From assembly GCF_000308755.1 (NCBI RefSeq), contig NZ_BAGF01000050.1:1-64000 (forward strand): a stretch of 64,000 bases of DNA, read 5' to 3'. Below are positions 1 to 8,781 of the stretch, piece by piece (the first letter of the stretch is position 1; every line of letters starts with the position of its first letter). This stretch comes from Nocardia pneumoniae NBRC 100136. GTDB lineage: Bacteria > Actinomycetota > Actinomycetes > Mycobacteriales > Mycobacteriaceae. The position numbers were made by a program, and so were the translations under genes. The notes beneath the pieces were generated by a model. That model did not search any database, was not told where the DNA came from, and saw only the letters and a program-made list of their open reading frames with translations.

Positions 1-1575
1 ATGGGTGACCCGGTCGCCGTCGGCGGTGGTGAACTTCGCGACGGCCTGCTCGCGCAGCTGGTCCTGGGCGGTGAGGCGAACCTGGTGCTGGTGCATGTGC
101 TCGGCCCAGGACCGCACGACGAATGCCTCGACGTAGCGGTCGATCACCCCGACATCGCGGTACAGCCGCCATTCCATGGCGCCGGTGCGCTGCCGGGACC
201 GGCCGACGAAGGCCATGGCGGCGAGGAATTCCTCGACGTTCTCCAGTGGCACGTCGTAGTCGCGCAGGATCAGTACCGGGCCGTCGTCGGGATCGGGTTC
301 GACCACCAGCTGGGGCTCGGGCCAGAACGCCGACGGAGTCAGGTCGATCTGTTCGGCGTCGTGCCGGATCGGCAGCCACAAGGTGCTCACCGCGCAGAAC
401 CCGAGCAGCACCGCCGCCCACAGCAGCGCGGGCACCGACCCGATGGCGTCGGCGACCAGACCCCAGACCAGCGAGCCGATCGCCTGGCCGCCCATGAACA
501 CCAGCAGGTACACCGACAGCCCGCGCGCCCGCACCCAGGCCGGTAGCAGCAGCTGCATGGTCGAGTTCATCGTGGACATCGCCAGCAGCCAGGCCAGGCC
601 CGCGAAAACCAGGAGGGCAAGTATCACGGGCACGACGCGCAACAGCGCGGTGCCGACGGTCGCGAGTCCGAACAGGATCGCGGCCGTGCTCAGTCGCTGG
701 GTAGGGTTCAGCAGTTGCCGCAGGCGCGACAACGCGGCGGCGCCGACCACGGCGCCGAGACCGAGTGCGCCGAGCATCAGACCGTATCCGGTGGACGACA
801 GCCCGAGCCGATCGCGTGCGATCACCGGCAGCAACGCCCACAACGCGCTGGCGGGCGTGATGAACAAGATCGAGCGCAGCAGCACGCGACGGATCGCCGG
901 TGCGGCCCGGATGAACCGAGTGCCCGCCTGCAACGCCGCCAGCGGACGCTCGGTGGGCAGCCGCCGGTCCATCGCCGGCCGACGCCACACCGTCAGCACC
1001 GTGACGATTCCGCCGAAGGACACCGCGTTCAGCGCGAACACCAACGTCGGCCCGGACAGCGAGACGAGCACACCCGCCAGCGCCGGACCGACCGCACGAC
1101 CGACATTGATGTTCATGCTGCCCAACGCCGCGGCGGCGGGGATCTGCTCGCGCGAGACCAACTCCGGCTGAATGGCCTGCCAGGCGGGCGCGGTCAGCGC
1201 CTGCCCGCAGCCGAGCAGGAACAGCAGTGTCAACAGCACCGGAGGCGTAGTGTGCCCGGTCGCGGTCGACACGGCGAGAATCGCCGCGAGCACCGCCATG
1301 GTCGACTGCGCGCCGAGCAGCAGCCTGCGCCGATCCACCAGGTCGGCGAGCACGCCGGACGGAATGGCCAGCAGCATCACCGGCAACGTGATCGCGGTCT
1401 GCACGAACGAGACCAGAGCCGCGGCGTTGGGCAAGTCGACCAGAAGCCATTGCGCCCCGACGGTCTGCATCCAGGTGCCCAGATTGGACACGAGCTGCGC
1501 CACCCAGAGTGCGCGGTATATCGGGGAACGCAGCGGCGCCCACGTGGAGCCAGGGGTCGTCGCGGCAGCGGTCAC
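1..1575 (-). CDS. MFS exporter of the MFS_3 (transmembrane secretion effector) family, C-terminus beyond the window
   Basis: Reading from a GTG at 1575 gives 525 residues with no stop before the window edge, so the 3' end is missing. The translation begins with an N-terminal segment reading WVAQLVSNLGTWMQTVGAQW, followed by about 12 hydrophobic segments, the A-motif-like GVLADLVDRRRLL after TM2, and a soluble tail after about residue 425 with REYDVPLE-type strands. This N-half plus tail layout is typical of the roughly 530-residue MFS_3 proteins (drug or siderophore efflux). A TAAGCT hexamer ends 7 nt before the GTG and there is no Shine-Dalgarno, suggesting a leaderless mRNA. The substrate cannot be inferred. 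The EamA gene lies 10 bp upstream on the same strand. Confidence 0.85.
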   Translation of the reverse strand, partial: MTAAATTPGSTWAPLRSPIYRALWVAQLVSNLGTWMQTVGAQWLLVDLPNAAALVSFVQTAITLPVMLLAIPSGVLADLVDRRRLLLGAQSTMAVLAAILAVSTATGHTTPPVLLTLLFLLGCGQALTAPAWQAIQPELVSREQIPAAAALGSMNINVGRAVGPALAGVLVSLSGPTLVFALNAVSFGGIVTVLTVWRRPAMDRRLPTERPLAALQAGTRFIRAAPAIRRVLLRSILFITPASALWALLPVIARDRLGLSSTGYGLMLGALGLGAVVGAAALSRLRQLLNPTQRLSTAAILFGLATVGTALLRVVPVILALLVFAGLAWLLAMSTMNSTMQLLLPAWVRARGLSVYLLVFMGGQAIGSLVWGLVADAIGSVPALLWAAVLLGFCAVSTLWLPIRHDAEQIDLTPSAFWPEPQLVVEPDPDDGPVLILRDYDVPLENVEEFLAAMAFVGRSRQRTGAMEWRLYRDVGVIDRYVEAFVVRSWAEHMHQHQVRLTAQDQLREQAVAKFTTADGDRVTH

Positions 1576-1582
1576 GCGCCGA

Positions 1583-1588
1583 AGCTTA
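1583..1588 (-). promoter_or_regulatory. Candidate -10 box of leaderless MFS gene
   Basis: TAAGCT on the minus strand, 7 nt before the GTG start at 1575. It matches the TANNNT pattern seen before many start codons in this window. Confidence 0.4.
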
Positions 1589-2530
1589 GTCCCGCGAACG
1601 GCAGCCGCCGGTCGTCATGTCCCGCCCTTCGACCCGGGAACGCTCGGGTGTCGCCGCGAGCAACAACGCCACAAGGAGCAACGCGGCGCCCAGCAGCCCG
1701 TGGGCGGTGAGGCGTTCCCCGAGCACTGCCGCGGCCAGCACCGCCCCGGTGAGCGGCTCGAGGAGCGCGAGTACCGCGGCGATCCCGGGACCGACATCGG
1801 AGAGCCCGCGAAAGTACAGGGTGTAGGCGACCGCGGTCGGCACCAGCCCGAGCAGCAGGACCAATGCGAGGCTGCCCACGGTCGGGTCGAACGCGAGACC
1901 GCTGGTGGCCGCTACCGGAACCAGCAGCAGGGCGCCGCCGGTGAACCCGAGGCCTGTGGTGGTCATCGCGTCCAGGCCGGGCACCGGCGCCGCGTTGATC
2001 ACGGTGAGCGTCGCGAATGCCGCGGCGGCCGCCGACGCGAGCACCGCACCCGCCAGCAATCCGCCCGCGCTCGCATCGCCGGACGGTATTCCGACCAGCA
2101 GCGCCAGCCCGCACAGGGCGATGCCGATCGTCGCCGCCCGCCGCCGGTCCACCGAACGTCGTCCGGTGACGTGCTCCAGCACGGCGACGACCACCGGTGA
2201 CATGCCGATGGTGATCAAGGTCGCGAGACTGACCGACGCGGCCGCGACGGCGCCGAAGTAGGCCGCCTGGAAGGTCGCCGCGAGCACGGCGACCGCGCCG
2301 ATTCGGCGCCACGCCAAAGGATTTCGCGGCCAGGGTTGCCGTCTGGTGGCGAGCAGGGCCACCAGCAGCAGCCCACCGACGGCGAGCCGGCAGGTGGCAA
2401 CCGAAACAGGGGGAAGACCCGTGGCTCGGTGCAGCAGCGTGCCGAGCAGACCGCCGGTGCCCCAAAGGAATCCGGCGCCGACGAGATAGGCCAGCCCAGA
2501 ACGGCCGGCCGTGGACACAGACGTGGACAT
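1586..2530 (-). CDS. EamA/DMT-family transporter
   Basis: 314 residues from the ATG at 2530 (MSTSVSTAGRSGLAYLVG). There are ten hydrophobic segments in two EamA halves. The first half starts with a GFLWGTGGLLG segment; the second half includes GLVPTAVAYTLYFRGL and LLEPLTGAVLAAAVLGE, the standard EamA signature before TM9-10. An AGGAG lies 11 nt before this ATG. A longer reading to 2623 exists but adds a non-hydrophobic, proline-rich head, so the shorter start is preferred. It is probably an exporter of small metabolites in the cytoplasmic membrane. The stop lies 10 bp before the MFS gene, so the two may be co-transcribed. Confidence 0.85.
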   Translation of the reverse strand: MSTSVSTAGRSGLAYLVGAGFLWGTGGLLGTLLHRATGLPPVSVATCRLAVGGLLLVALLATRRQPWPRNPLAWRRIGAVAVLAATFQAAYFGAVAAASVSLATLITIGMSPVVVAVLEHVTGRRSVDRRRAATIGIALCGLALLVGIPSGDASAGGLLAGAVLASAAAAAFATLTVINAAPVPGLDAMTTTGLGFTGGALLLVPVAATSGLAFDPTVGSLALVLLLGLVPTAVAYTLYFRGLSDVGPGIAAVLALLEPLTGAVLAAAVLGERLTAHGLLGAALLLVALLLAATPERSRVEGRDMTTGGCRSRD

Positions 2531-2721
2531 AGAAGATCGCGCTCCTGCGACTGAAAGGGATGGGGTCGCGGAAGCGAGGTGCACGGTGATGCCGAAAATG
2601 GCGCGCACACCGGTCGGTGGCACGCTGAATACCTACACCTCGCTCAGGAGGCGGGCGGCGGAGTGACGGGGAAGCATCGGTGCACGGCACAGATAGTAAC
2701 GCACACCGAAGGAGTCATCCC

Positions 2722-2775
2722 ATGTATCCAGATTCTCCGCTCGACCGGAATTCTTGTCGTGTTTGTCGGCGGTAG
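2722..2775 (+). other. Possible 17-residue leader peptide ORF
   Basis: ATG at 2722 preceded by GAAGGAG (2708-2714) at 7 nt, encoding MYPDSPLDRNSCRVCRR then TAG. The ribosome-binding site is much better than that of most genes here and the peptide holds two cysteines near its end. It could be a small leader ORF or the stump of a lost gene. It ends 168 bp before the lipoprotein gene. Weakly supported. Confidence 0.25.
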
Positions 2776-2931
2776 ACCAGCACGGCAGGCGAGTCGGACA
2801 TCCGGGCATGCCGACCGGGTGGTGGCTGCCCTGGAGGGTTCCCCACACGCTCGACGTCCAGGAAGAATCGCACCGCGAGCCCGGCAGGCCGTCACAACCC
2901 GCGAAATCCGGGCCGCCGAGCGCCTCGTCGG

Positions 2932-2937
2932 TAGCAT
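2932..2937 (+). promoter_or_regulatory. Candidate -10 box of leaderless META lipoprotein gene
   Basis: TAGCAT, 6 nt before the ATG at 2944; no Shine-Dalgarno is present. Confidence 0.45.
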
Positions 2938-2943
2938 CGCCGC

Positions 2944-3726
2944 ATGGCGGCACACTTCGCGCGACTAGCCCTCGCTGTCCTGATCGCTCCCTGCGCGATC
3001 GCGGCGTGCTCCAGCAACCGTCCGGAGCAGACCTCGGACGGGCCGAGCCCGGTGGGCCGCACCTTCCTCTCGACCGGCGTCGAGGGAACGCCGATTCCCG
3101 GCGGCGGGCCGCTGACGGTCAGCTTCCCCGACGGCCGTATCACCGCGGACGCGGGATGCAACAAGTTCACCGGCACGGTCACCCTGGACGACCACGTCGT
3201 GCGCGTCTCCGGTCTGTCCACGACCCTGATGGCCTGCCCGGACGATCGCAGCGGCGCCGATGAATGGCTCAGCGGACTGCTGAACTCCGAGCCCAGCTGG
3301 CGACTCGATGACACGCGACTCACGCTGCACAGCGACAACCGGACCGTGACCCTGCTCGACAAGGAGGTCGCTCAGCCGGACCGCCCCATCAAGGGCACCT
3401 CGTGGCTGGTCACCGCCCTCATCGCCGATGATGCCCAGATCCGTTCCCGCGCACTGGAGGAGACGAACCCGACGCTCACCATCGCCGAGGACGGCGCCGT
3501 CTCGGGCAGCGCCGGGTGCAATCGCCTGACCGGCAGCGCCGACGTATCGGGAGCGGAGATCACCTTCCGGATCGCCACCACGAAAATGGCGTGCTCCCCC
3601 GAGGTGATGGAGGTAGAGCAGGCGGTCCTGAAAGCCTTGGACGGCAAGACCGCCGCCACTGTGGACGCCGATGCGCTGACCCTCCGCAACGACAACGGCG
3701 CCGGCTTGATCCTGCACGCGCAGTGA
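2944..3726 (+). CDS. Lipoprotein with two META (HslJ-like) domains
   Basis: 260 residues. A short hydrophobic signal ends in the lipobox AIAAC with Cys22 as the acylated residue, followed by a polar linker. Two META/HslJ domains follow, at about residues 36-135 and 150-258. Each carries the family's DAGCNKFTG / SAGCNRLTG strand and a downstream TLMAC / TKMAC strand, so each domain has a conserved Cys pair. META domains occur in heat-inducible and surface lipoproteins of unclear biochemical role. The protein should sit on the outer face of the cytoplasmic membrane. The ATG at 2944 is chosen because the signal peptide starts there and TAGCAT lies 6 nt upstream. Confidence 0.88.
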   Translation: MAAHFARLALAVLIAPCAIAACSSNRPEQTSDGPSPVGRTFLSTGVEGTPIPGGGPLTVSFPDGRITADAGCNKFTGTVTLDDHVVRVSGLSTTLMACPDDRSGADEWLSGLLNSEPSWRLDDTRLTLHSDNRTVTLLDKEVAQPDRPIKGTSWLVTALIADDAQIRSRALEETNPTLTIAEDGAVSGSAGCNRLTGSADVSGAEITFRIATTKMACSPEVMEVEQAVLKALDGKTAATVDADALTLRNDNGAGLILHAQ

Positions 3727-3783
3727 TCGCGGCGTGACTGCGTCCGTCCGAGCTGGCGCACCATCGTTGCCACGGCGACGGGT

Positions 3784-4203
3784 TCATCTCGTCGGGACGA
3801 ATGCTCCTGCGGCAGTTCCGGGATCGTCGCGGCGGGCGGCGCGTCTGGAGCCGACCAGCAGCAGGGCGGCGGCGATCAGGAGGACCAGCAGGGGTGAGGG
3901 GCCGCCGACCGCGACGGTAACCACGGTCCAACCGGCCGTAATCCACGCGAGGAACGATGGTGGCGTGATGCCGCGGCGGTCCAGCCACAGCACCATCAAG
4001 CCGATCAGGAGGAATGGCACGCCGAAGCTGAACACGGTGTACCACAATGTGGCCTCGGCGTAGTTCATCGCAGTGGCATCGGCCTCCCACCCTTCTCCGC
4101 TGAACCACGCCTCGGAGTAGCGCGGGGCCGTCTGCACAAGAGCACCCAGCGTGTGCCCGACTCCCGGAAACAACACAATGAGCCAGCCCGCCCACTTGAT
4201 CAT
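3784..4203 (-). CDS. DUF6463 family membrane protein
   Basis: 139 residues with four predicted membrane helices. It starts MIKWAGWLIVLFPGVGHTLGA and has the conserved WF..GEGW....MNYAEA.LWYT.FSFGVPFLLIGL pattern of the DUF6463 family. A GGGGAG lies 5 nt before the ATG at 4203. Function is unknown. Members of this family usually sit beside a TetR-type repressor; here two palindromes lie 116-165 bp upstream of the start and only a stump of a regulator remains on their far side. It is convergent with the META lipoprotein gene (57 bp between stops). Confidence 0.8.
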   Translation of the reverse strand: MIKWAGWLIVLFPGVGHTLGALVQTAPRYSEAWFSGEGWEADATAMNYAEATLWYTVFSFGVPFLLIGLMVLWLDRRGITPPSFLAWITAGWTVVTVAVGGPSPLLVLLIAAALLLVGSRRAARRDDPGTAAGAFVPTR

Positions 4204-4318
4204 GTCAACTCCCCATTTCCGTACGCGGAGCCATGGGGCTCCATCAGGTTGTCTCCGCGGCCGCTTTCCTGTGATACGCGTTCACTTCGCCGCGCAGACC
4301 GCCACCGTTGAGTTCTTA

Positions 4319-4334
4319 TATACGGTGGCGTATA
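4319..4334. promoter_or_regulatory. Palindromic operator 1 (TATACGGTGGCGTATA)
   Basis: A 16-bp interrupted palindrome, TATACG-N4-CGTATA, upstream of the DUF6463 gene. The same half-sites recur 34 bp away. This is the size and symmetry of a TetR-family operator. Confidence 0.6.
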
Positions 4335-4352
4335 AGATGAGGCTAGCCCTTA

Positions 4353-4368
4353 TATACGGCCCCGTATA
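4353..4368. promoter_or_regulatory. Palindromic operator 2 (TATACGGCCCCGTATA)
   Basis: Second copy of the TATACG-N4-CGTATA palindrome. It ends 1 bp before the ATG at 4370 that opens the TetR-like stump, as expected if it once autoregulated that gene and the divergent DUF6463 gene. Confidence 0.6.
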
Positions 4369-4369
4369 G

Positions 4370-4450
4370 ATGGGGAGGCATGAAAGGACTCACACCTTGG
4401 CGTCAGCTCGCACTCCACGCCAAGAGCAGGGATTGCAGAGGCTGGCCGCG
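4370..4450 (+). pseudogene. Probable N-terminal stump of a TetR-family regulator
   Basis: From the ATG at 4370 the frame reads MGRHERTHTLASARTPRQEQ and continues GLQRLAASGVETLAG before losing any protein-like character. The ARTPRQEQGLQR part resembles the basic arm that precedes the first helix of TetR proteins (typically TPRQDRG-RR). No HTH or ligand-binding domain follows, and the tpiA terminator begins by 4532. The expected DUF6463-partner repressor therefore seems to have been deleted. The reading frame stays open to 4735 only because it runs antisense into tpiA. This is an inference from a short match. Confidence 0.4.
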
Positions 4451-4531
4451 AGCGGTGTGGAAACCCTTGCCGGGCCGGTGAATCGGGGCTCCGCCAGCAG
4501 GCCACCGGTCGCAGAGCAGCGGCGAAAACCG

Positions 4532-4570
4532 CAACAGCCCGGTATCGCTCGTCGCGATGCCGGGCTGTTG
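4532..4570 (-). terminator. Terminator hairpin of the gap-pgk-tpiA operon
   Basis: A 17-bp stem with a 5-nt loop (TCGTC): arms 4532-4548 and 4554-4570, complementary except for one G-U position. It lies 20 bp after the tpiA stop codon on the minus strand. There is no long T-tract, which is usual for high-GC actinomycetes. Confidence 0.75.
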
Positions 4571-4590
4571 GACGCAGTCCCTGGACCGGG

Positions 4591-5376
4591 TCAGGGCAAG
4601 GGGCCGCCGGCCGCGATCGCCGAGAGGGTGGCGAACTCATCACCCTTGAGCGACGCGCCGCCGACCAGAGCGCCGTCGATGTCGGTCTGGGCGACCAACT
4701 CGCCGACGTTCTTGGCGTTCACCGAACCGCCGTAGAGCACGCGGACCTCCGCGGCGACCTCTGGCGAGGCCAGCAGCGCCAGCTCACCGCGAATCGCGCC
4801 ACAGACCTCCTGCGCGTCGGCGGGCGTGGCGACCCTGCCGGTGCCGATCGCCCACACCGGCTCGTAGGCGATGACGATCTTCGAGATCTCCTCCGCCGTC
4901 AGACCTTTCAGCGATCCGCGCAGCTGCTCGAGGTTGTACTCGACGTGCGTGCCCGCCTCGCGGATGTTCAGGCCCTCACCGATGCACACGATCGGGGTGA
5001 TCCCGTGCTTCAGCGCCTGCTTGGCCTTGGCCAGCACGGTGGCGTCGTCCTCGTTGTGATACTGGCGCCGTTCCGAGTGCCCCACCACGACGAAGGTGCA
5101 GCCCAGCTTGGTGAGCATGCTTCCACTGATCTCGCCGGTGTAAGCGCCCGACTCGTGCACCGAGACGTCCTGCCCGCCATAGGTGAGCAGGAGTTTGTCG
5201 CCTTCGATCAGCGTCTGCACGCTGCGGATGTCGGTGAACGGCGGGAGCACCGCCACGTCGACCTTGTCGAAGTACTTCTCCGGCAGGGCGAACGCGATCT
5301 TCTGCACCAGGGCGATGGCCTCGAGGTGGTTGAGGTTCATCTTCCAGTTGCCCGCGATGAGCGGTTTGCGTGCCAT
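4591..5376 (-). CDS. tpiA: Triosephosphate isomerase
   Basis: 261 residues, the usual length. It interconverts dihydroxyacetone phosphate and glyceraldehyde 3-phosphate (EC 5.3.1.1) in the cytosol. Visible are the substrate Lys in AGNWKMN (residues 7-13), the catalytic His in VVGHSERR, the catalytic Glu in AYEPVWAIGTG (flexible loop 6), and the phosphate-binding YGGSVNAKN near the C-terminus. The ATG at 5376 is 2 bp after the pgk stop, with GGAGG 8 nt upstream. It is the last gene of the gap-pgk-tpiA operon, followed by a strong hairpin. In mycobacteria secG comes next; it is not present here. Confidence 0.98.
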   Translation of the reverse strand: MARKPLIAGNWKMNLNHLEAIALVQKIAFALPEKYFDKVDVAVLPPFTDIRSVQTLIEGDKLLLTYGGQDVSVHESGAYTGEISGSMLTKLGCTFVVVGHSERRQYHNEDDATVLAKAKQALKHGITPIVCIGEGLNIREAGTHVEYNLEQLRGSLKGLTAEEISKIVIAYEPVWAIGTGRVATPADAQEVCGAIRGELALLASPEVAAEVRVLYGGSVNAKNVGELVAQTDIDGALVGGASLKGDEFATLSAIAAGGPLP

Positions 5377-5378
5377 GC

Positions 5379-6593
5379 TCAGTCCTCCAACACCGCGATG
5401 CCGGGGAGCTGTTTGCCCTCGAGGTACTCCAGCGAGGCGCCGCCGCCGGTGGAGATGTGCGAGAAGCCGTCCTCCGGCAGGTTCAGCGCGCGCACGGCCG
5501 CGGCCGAGTCGCCACCGCCGACGACGGTGAACGCGCCCTTGCCGGTGGCGGTCACGATCGCCTCGGCGACCCCGCGGGTGCCCGCGGCGAACTTCTCGAA
5601 CTCGAACACGCCCATCGGGCCGTTCCAGAACACCGTCCGTGCCTCGGTCAGCAGTGCCGCGAAACGGTCCACCGACTCCGGACCCACGTCCAAGCCCAGC
5701 CAGCCGTCCGGGATCTCGTGCGCGGGCACCACCCGCGACTCGGCGTCGGCGGCGAACTTGTCGGCCACCACGATGTCGCGCGGCAGGTGGATGACGTCGG
5801 CGTACCGCTCGAGCAGGCCCTTGCAGGTGTCCACCATCTCCTCCTGCAGCAGCGAGGCGCCCACCGAGAGACCCTGCGCGGCAAGGAAGGTGAAGCACAT
5901 GCCGCCGCCGATCACCAGCGTGTCCACCTTCGGCGCGAGCGCCTCGATGACCGCCAGCTTGTCGGAGACCTTGGAACCGCCGAGCACGACCGCGTAGGGC
6001 CGGTCCGGGTTCTCGGTCAGCTTCGCCAGCACCTCGACCTCGGCCGCGACCAGCGTGCCCGCGTAGTGCGGCAGCAGCTTCGCCACGTCGTACACCGACG
6101 CCTGCTTGCGGTGCACCACGCCGAATCCGTCGGAGACGAACGCGCCGTCGTCGCCGACCAGCTCGACCAGCGCCGCGGCCAGCTTGCCGCGGTCGGCGTC
6201 GTCCTTGCTGGTCTCGCGCGGATCGAACCGGACGTTCTCCAGCAGCAGCACGTCACCGTCGGTGAGGCCCTCCGACCGCGCGAGCGCGTCCTGGCCCACC
6301 ACGTCACCGGCGAGCTGGACGTTGCGGCCCAGTTCCTCGGCGAGCCTGGCGGCCACCGGCGCCAGCGAGAACTTCGGGTCCGGCTCGCCCTTCGGCCTGC
6401 CCAGGTGCGCGGTCACGATGACCTTGGCGCCCGCCTCGGCCAGCGCCTTGATGGTCGGGGCCGAGGCGATGATCCGGCCGGGATCGGTGATCTGTCCATT
6501 GTCGTCGAGGGGGACGTTCAGGTCGGAGCGCACGAGCACGCCCCGACCCTCGACACCCTCGCCGAGCAGCTCCGCGAGTGTCTTGACAGCCAT
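5379..6593 (-). CDS. pgk: Phosphoglycerate kinase
   Basis: 404 residues. It transfers the acyl phosphate of 1,3-bisphosphoglycerate to ADP (EC 2.7.2.3). The N-domain signature VLVRSDLNVPLDDNGQITD is at about residues 19-37, followed by HLGRPKG, the hinge-region GGSKVSDK, and the C-domain nucleotide loop GGGDSAAAVR near residue 380. The ATG at 6593 lies 5 bp after the gap stop, consistent with translation from one transcript. No anomaly seen. Confidence 0.98.
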   Translation of the reverse strand: MAVKTLAELLGEGVEGRGVLVRSDLNVPLDDNGQITDPGRIIASAPTIKALAEAGAKVIVTAHLGRPKGEPDPKFSLAPVAARLAEELGRNVQLAGDVVGQDALARSEGLTDGDVLLLENVRFDPRETSKDDADRGKLAAALVELVGDDGAFVSDGFGVVHRKQASVYDVAKLLPHYAGTLVAAEVEVLAKLTENPDRPYAVVLGGSKVSDKLAVIEALAPKVDTLVIGGGMCFTFLAAQGLSVGASLLQEEMVDTCKGLLERYADVIHLPRDIVVADKFAADAESRVVPAHEIPDGWLGLDVGPESVDRFAALLTEARTVFWNGPMGVFEFEKFAAGTRGVAEAIVTATGKGAFTVVGGGDSAAAVRALNLPEDGFSHISTGGGASLEYLEGKQLPGIAVLED

Positions 6594-6598
6594 ACGCG

Positions 6599-7618
<1,020 letters not shown>

Positions 7619-7724
7619 GTTATCGCTCCTCAGCTTTCCGCGGGTCATTCCGATGCCCTACTCACACTATCGCCCTGCCGTGACCTCGCCGACACGCACC
7701 TGGCATTCGCGAGGACGGCATGCC

Positions 7725-7742
7725 TGGTCAGACGCCTGACCA
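7725..7742. terminator. Possible hairpin downstream of whiA
   Basis: A 7-bp stem TGGTCAG / CTGACCA around the loop ACGC, 56 bp beyond the whiA stop and 107 bp before the gap start. It may end whiA transcription or be an operator for gap; no T-tract follows. Confidence 0.3.
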
Positions 7743-7797
7743 AGAAAAGTTCCGAAATCGAACACGCCCGGATTCCGCGGCCGGACGGGGTCGCGCC

Positions 7798-8781
7798 TCA
7801 GGCTTCGTCGAGCAGCTCGGCCGTGACGGCGGATTCGGTGTCGGGCACGCCGAGCTCCTTGGCGCGCCGGTCGGCCATCGACAGCAGCCGCCGGATCCGG
7901 CCCGCGACAGCGTCTTTGGTCATCGGCGGATCGGCGAGCTGGCCGAGTTCCTCCAGCGACGCCTGCCGGTGCTGCACACGCAGCCTGCCCGCGGCGGCGA
8001 GATGGTCGGGCACGTCGTCGCTGAGGATCTCCAGCGCGCGTTCCACCCTGGCCGCCGCGGCGACCGCGGCCCGCGCCGAGCGGCGCAGGTTGGCGTCGTC
8101 GAAGTTGGCCAGCCGATTGGCGGTCGCGCGGACCTCGCGGCGCAGCCTGCGCTCCTCCCAGACCATCCTGGTGCCGTGCGCGCCCATCCTGGTCAGCAAC
8201 GCGCCGATCGCCTCGCCGTCGCGGACCACCACGCGGTCGGTGCCGCGCACCTCGCGCGCCTTGGCCGTGATCCCGAGCCGCCGGGCCGCGCCGACCAGCG
8301 CCAGCGCCGCCTCCGGACCGGGGCAACTGACCTCCAGCGCGGAGGAACGTCCCGGCTCGGTGAGCGAGCCGTGCGCGAGAAACGCTCCGCGCCAAGCCGC
8401 TTCGGCGTCGGCGATGCTGCCGCCGACCACCTGCGCGGGCAGGCCGCGCACCGGACGACCGCGGACGTCGAGCAGACCCGTCTGCCGGGCCAGCGCCTCG
8501 CCCTCCTTGGACACGCGCACCACGTACCGGGAGGTCTTGCGCAGCCCACCCGCGCCGAGCACGTGCACGTCGGAGCCGTAGCCGTAGAGCTCGAAGATCT
8601 CCCGGCGCAGTCTGCGCGCGATGGACCCCATGTCCACCTCGGCCTCGACGATCACCCGGCCGCCGACGATGTGCAGGCCGCCCGCGAAACGCAGCAGAGC
8701 GGACAGTTCCGCCTTGCGGGAACTCACCTGTGCGACGGTGAGCCTGCTCAGCTCGTCTTTCACATCGGCTGTCATCGCCAC
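7798..8781 (-). CDS. whiA: Sporulation/cell-division regulator WhiA
   Basis: 327 residues from the GTG at 8781; AGGAG is 8 nt upstream. An ATG at 8775 overlaps the yvcK stop (ATGA) and would give 325 residues. The protein has the N-terminal LAGLIDADG-homing-endonuclease-like fold (degenerate, WRGAFLAHGSLTEPGRS) and a C-terminal helix-turn-helix around SLEELGQLADPPMTKDAVAG. In Streptomyces WhiA works with WhiB at cell-division promoters; in non-sporulating relatives its role is less clear. It is co-translated with yvcK and rapZ, the conserved Gram-positive trio. NocardIa-type fragmenting hyphae would need such a division regulator (inference). Confidence 0.95.
   Translation of the reverse strand: MAMTADVKDELSRLTVAQVSSRKAELSALLRFAGGLHIVGGRVIVEAEVDMGSIARRLRREIFELYGYGSDVHVLGAGGLRKTSRYVVRVSKEGEALARQTGLLDVRGRPVRGLPAQVVGGSIADAEAAWRGAFLAHGSLTEPGRSSALEVSCPGPEAALALVGAARRLGITAKAREVRGTDRVVVRDGEAIGALLTRMGAHGTRMVWEERRLRREVRATANRLANFDDANLRRSARAAVAAAARVERALEILSDDVPDHLAAAGRLRVQHRQASLEELGQLADPPMTKDAVAGRIRRLLSMADRRAKELGVPDTESAVTAELLDEA

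Larger units (their letters stand above)
2531..2943. other. Intergenic region between divergent EamA and META-lipoprotein genes
   Basis: About 410 bp without a convincing protein gene. It must hold the EamA promoter, and the -10 of the lipoprotein gene is at its right end. The only additional feature is a 17-codon open frame with a good ribosome-binding site at 2722-2775, listed separately. Confidence 0.6.
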
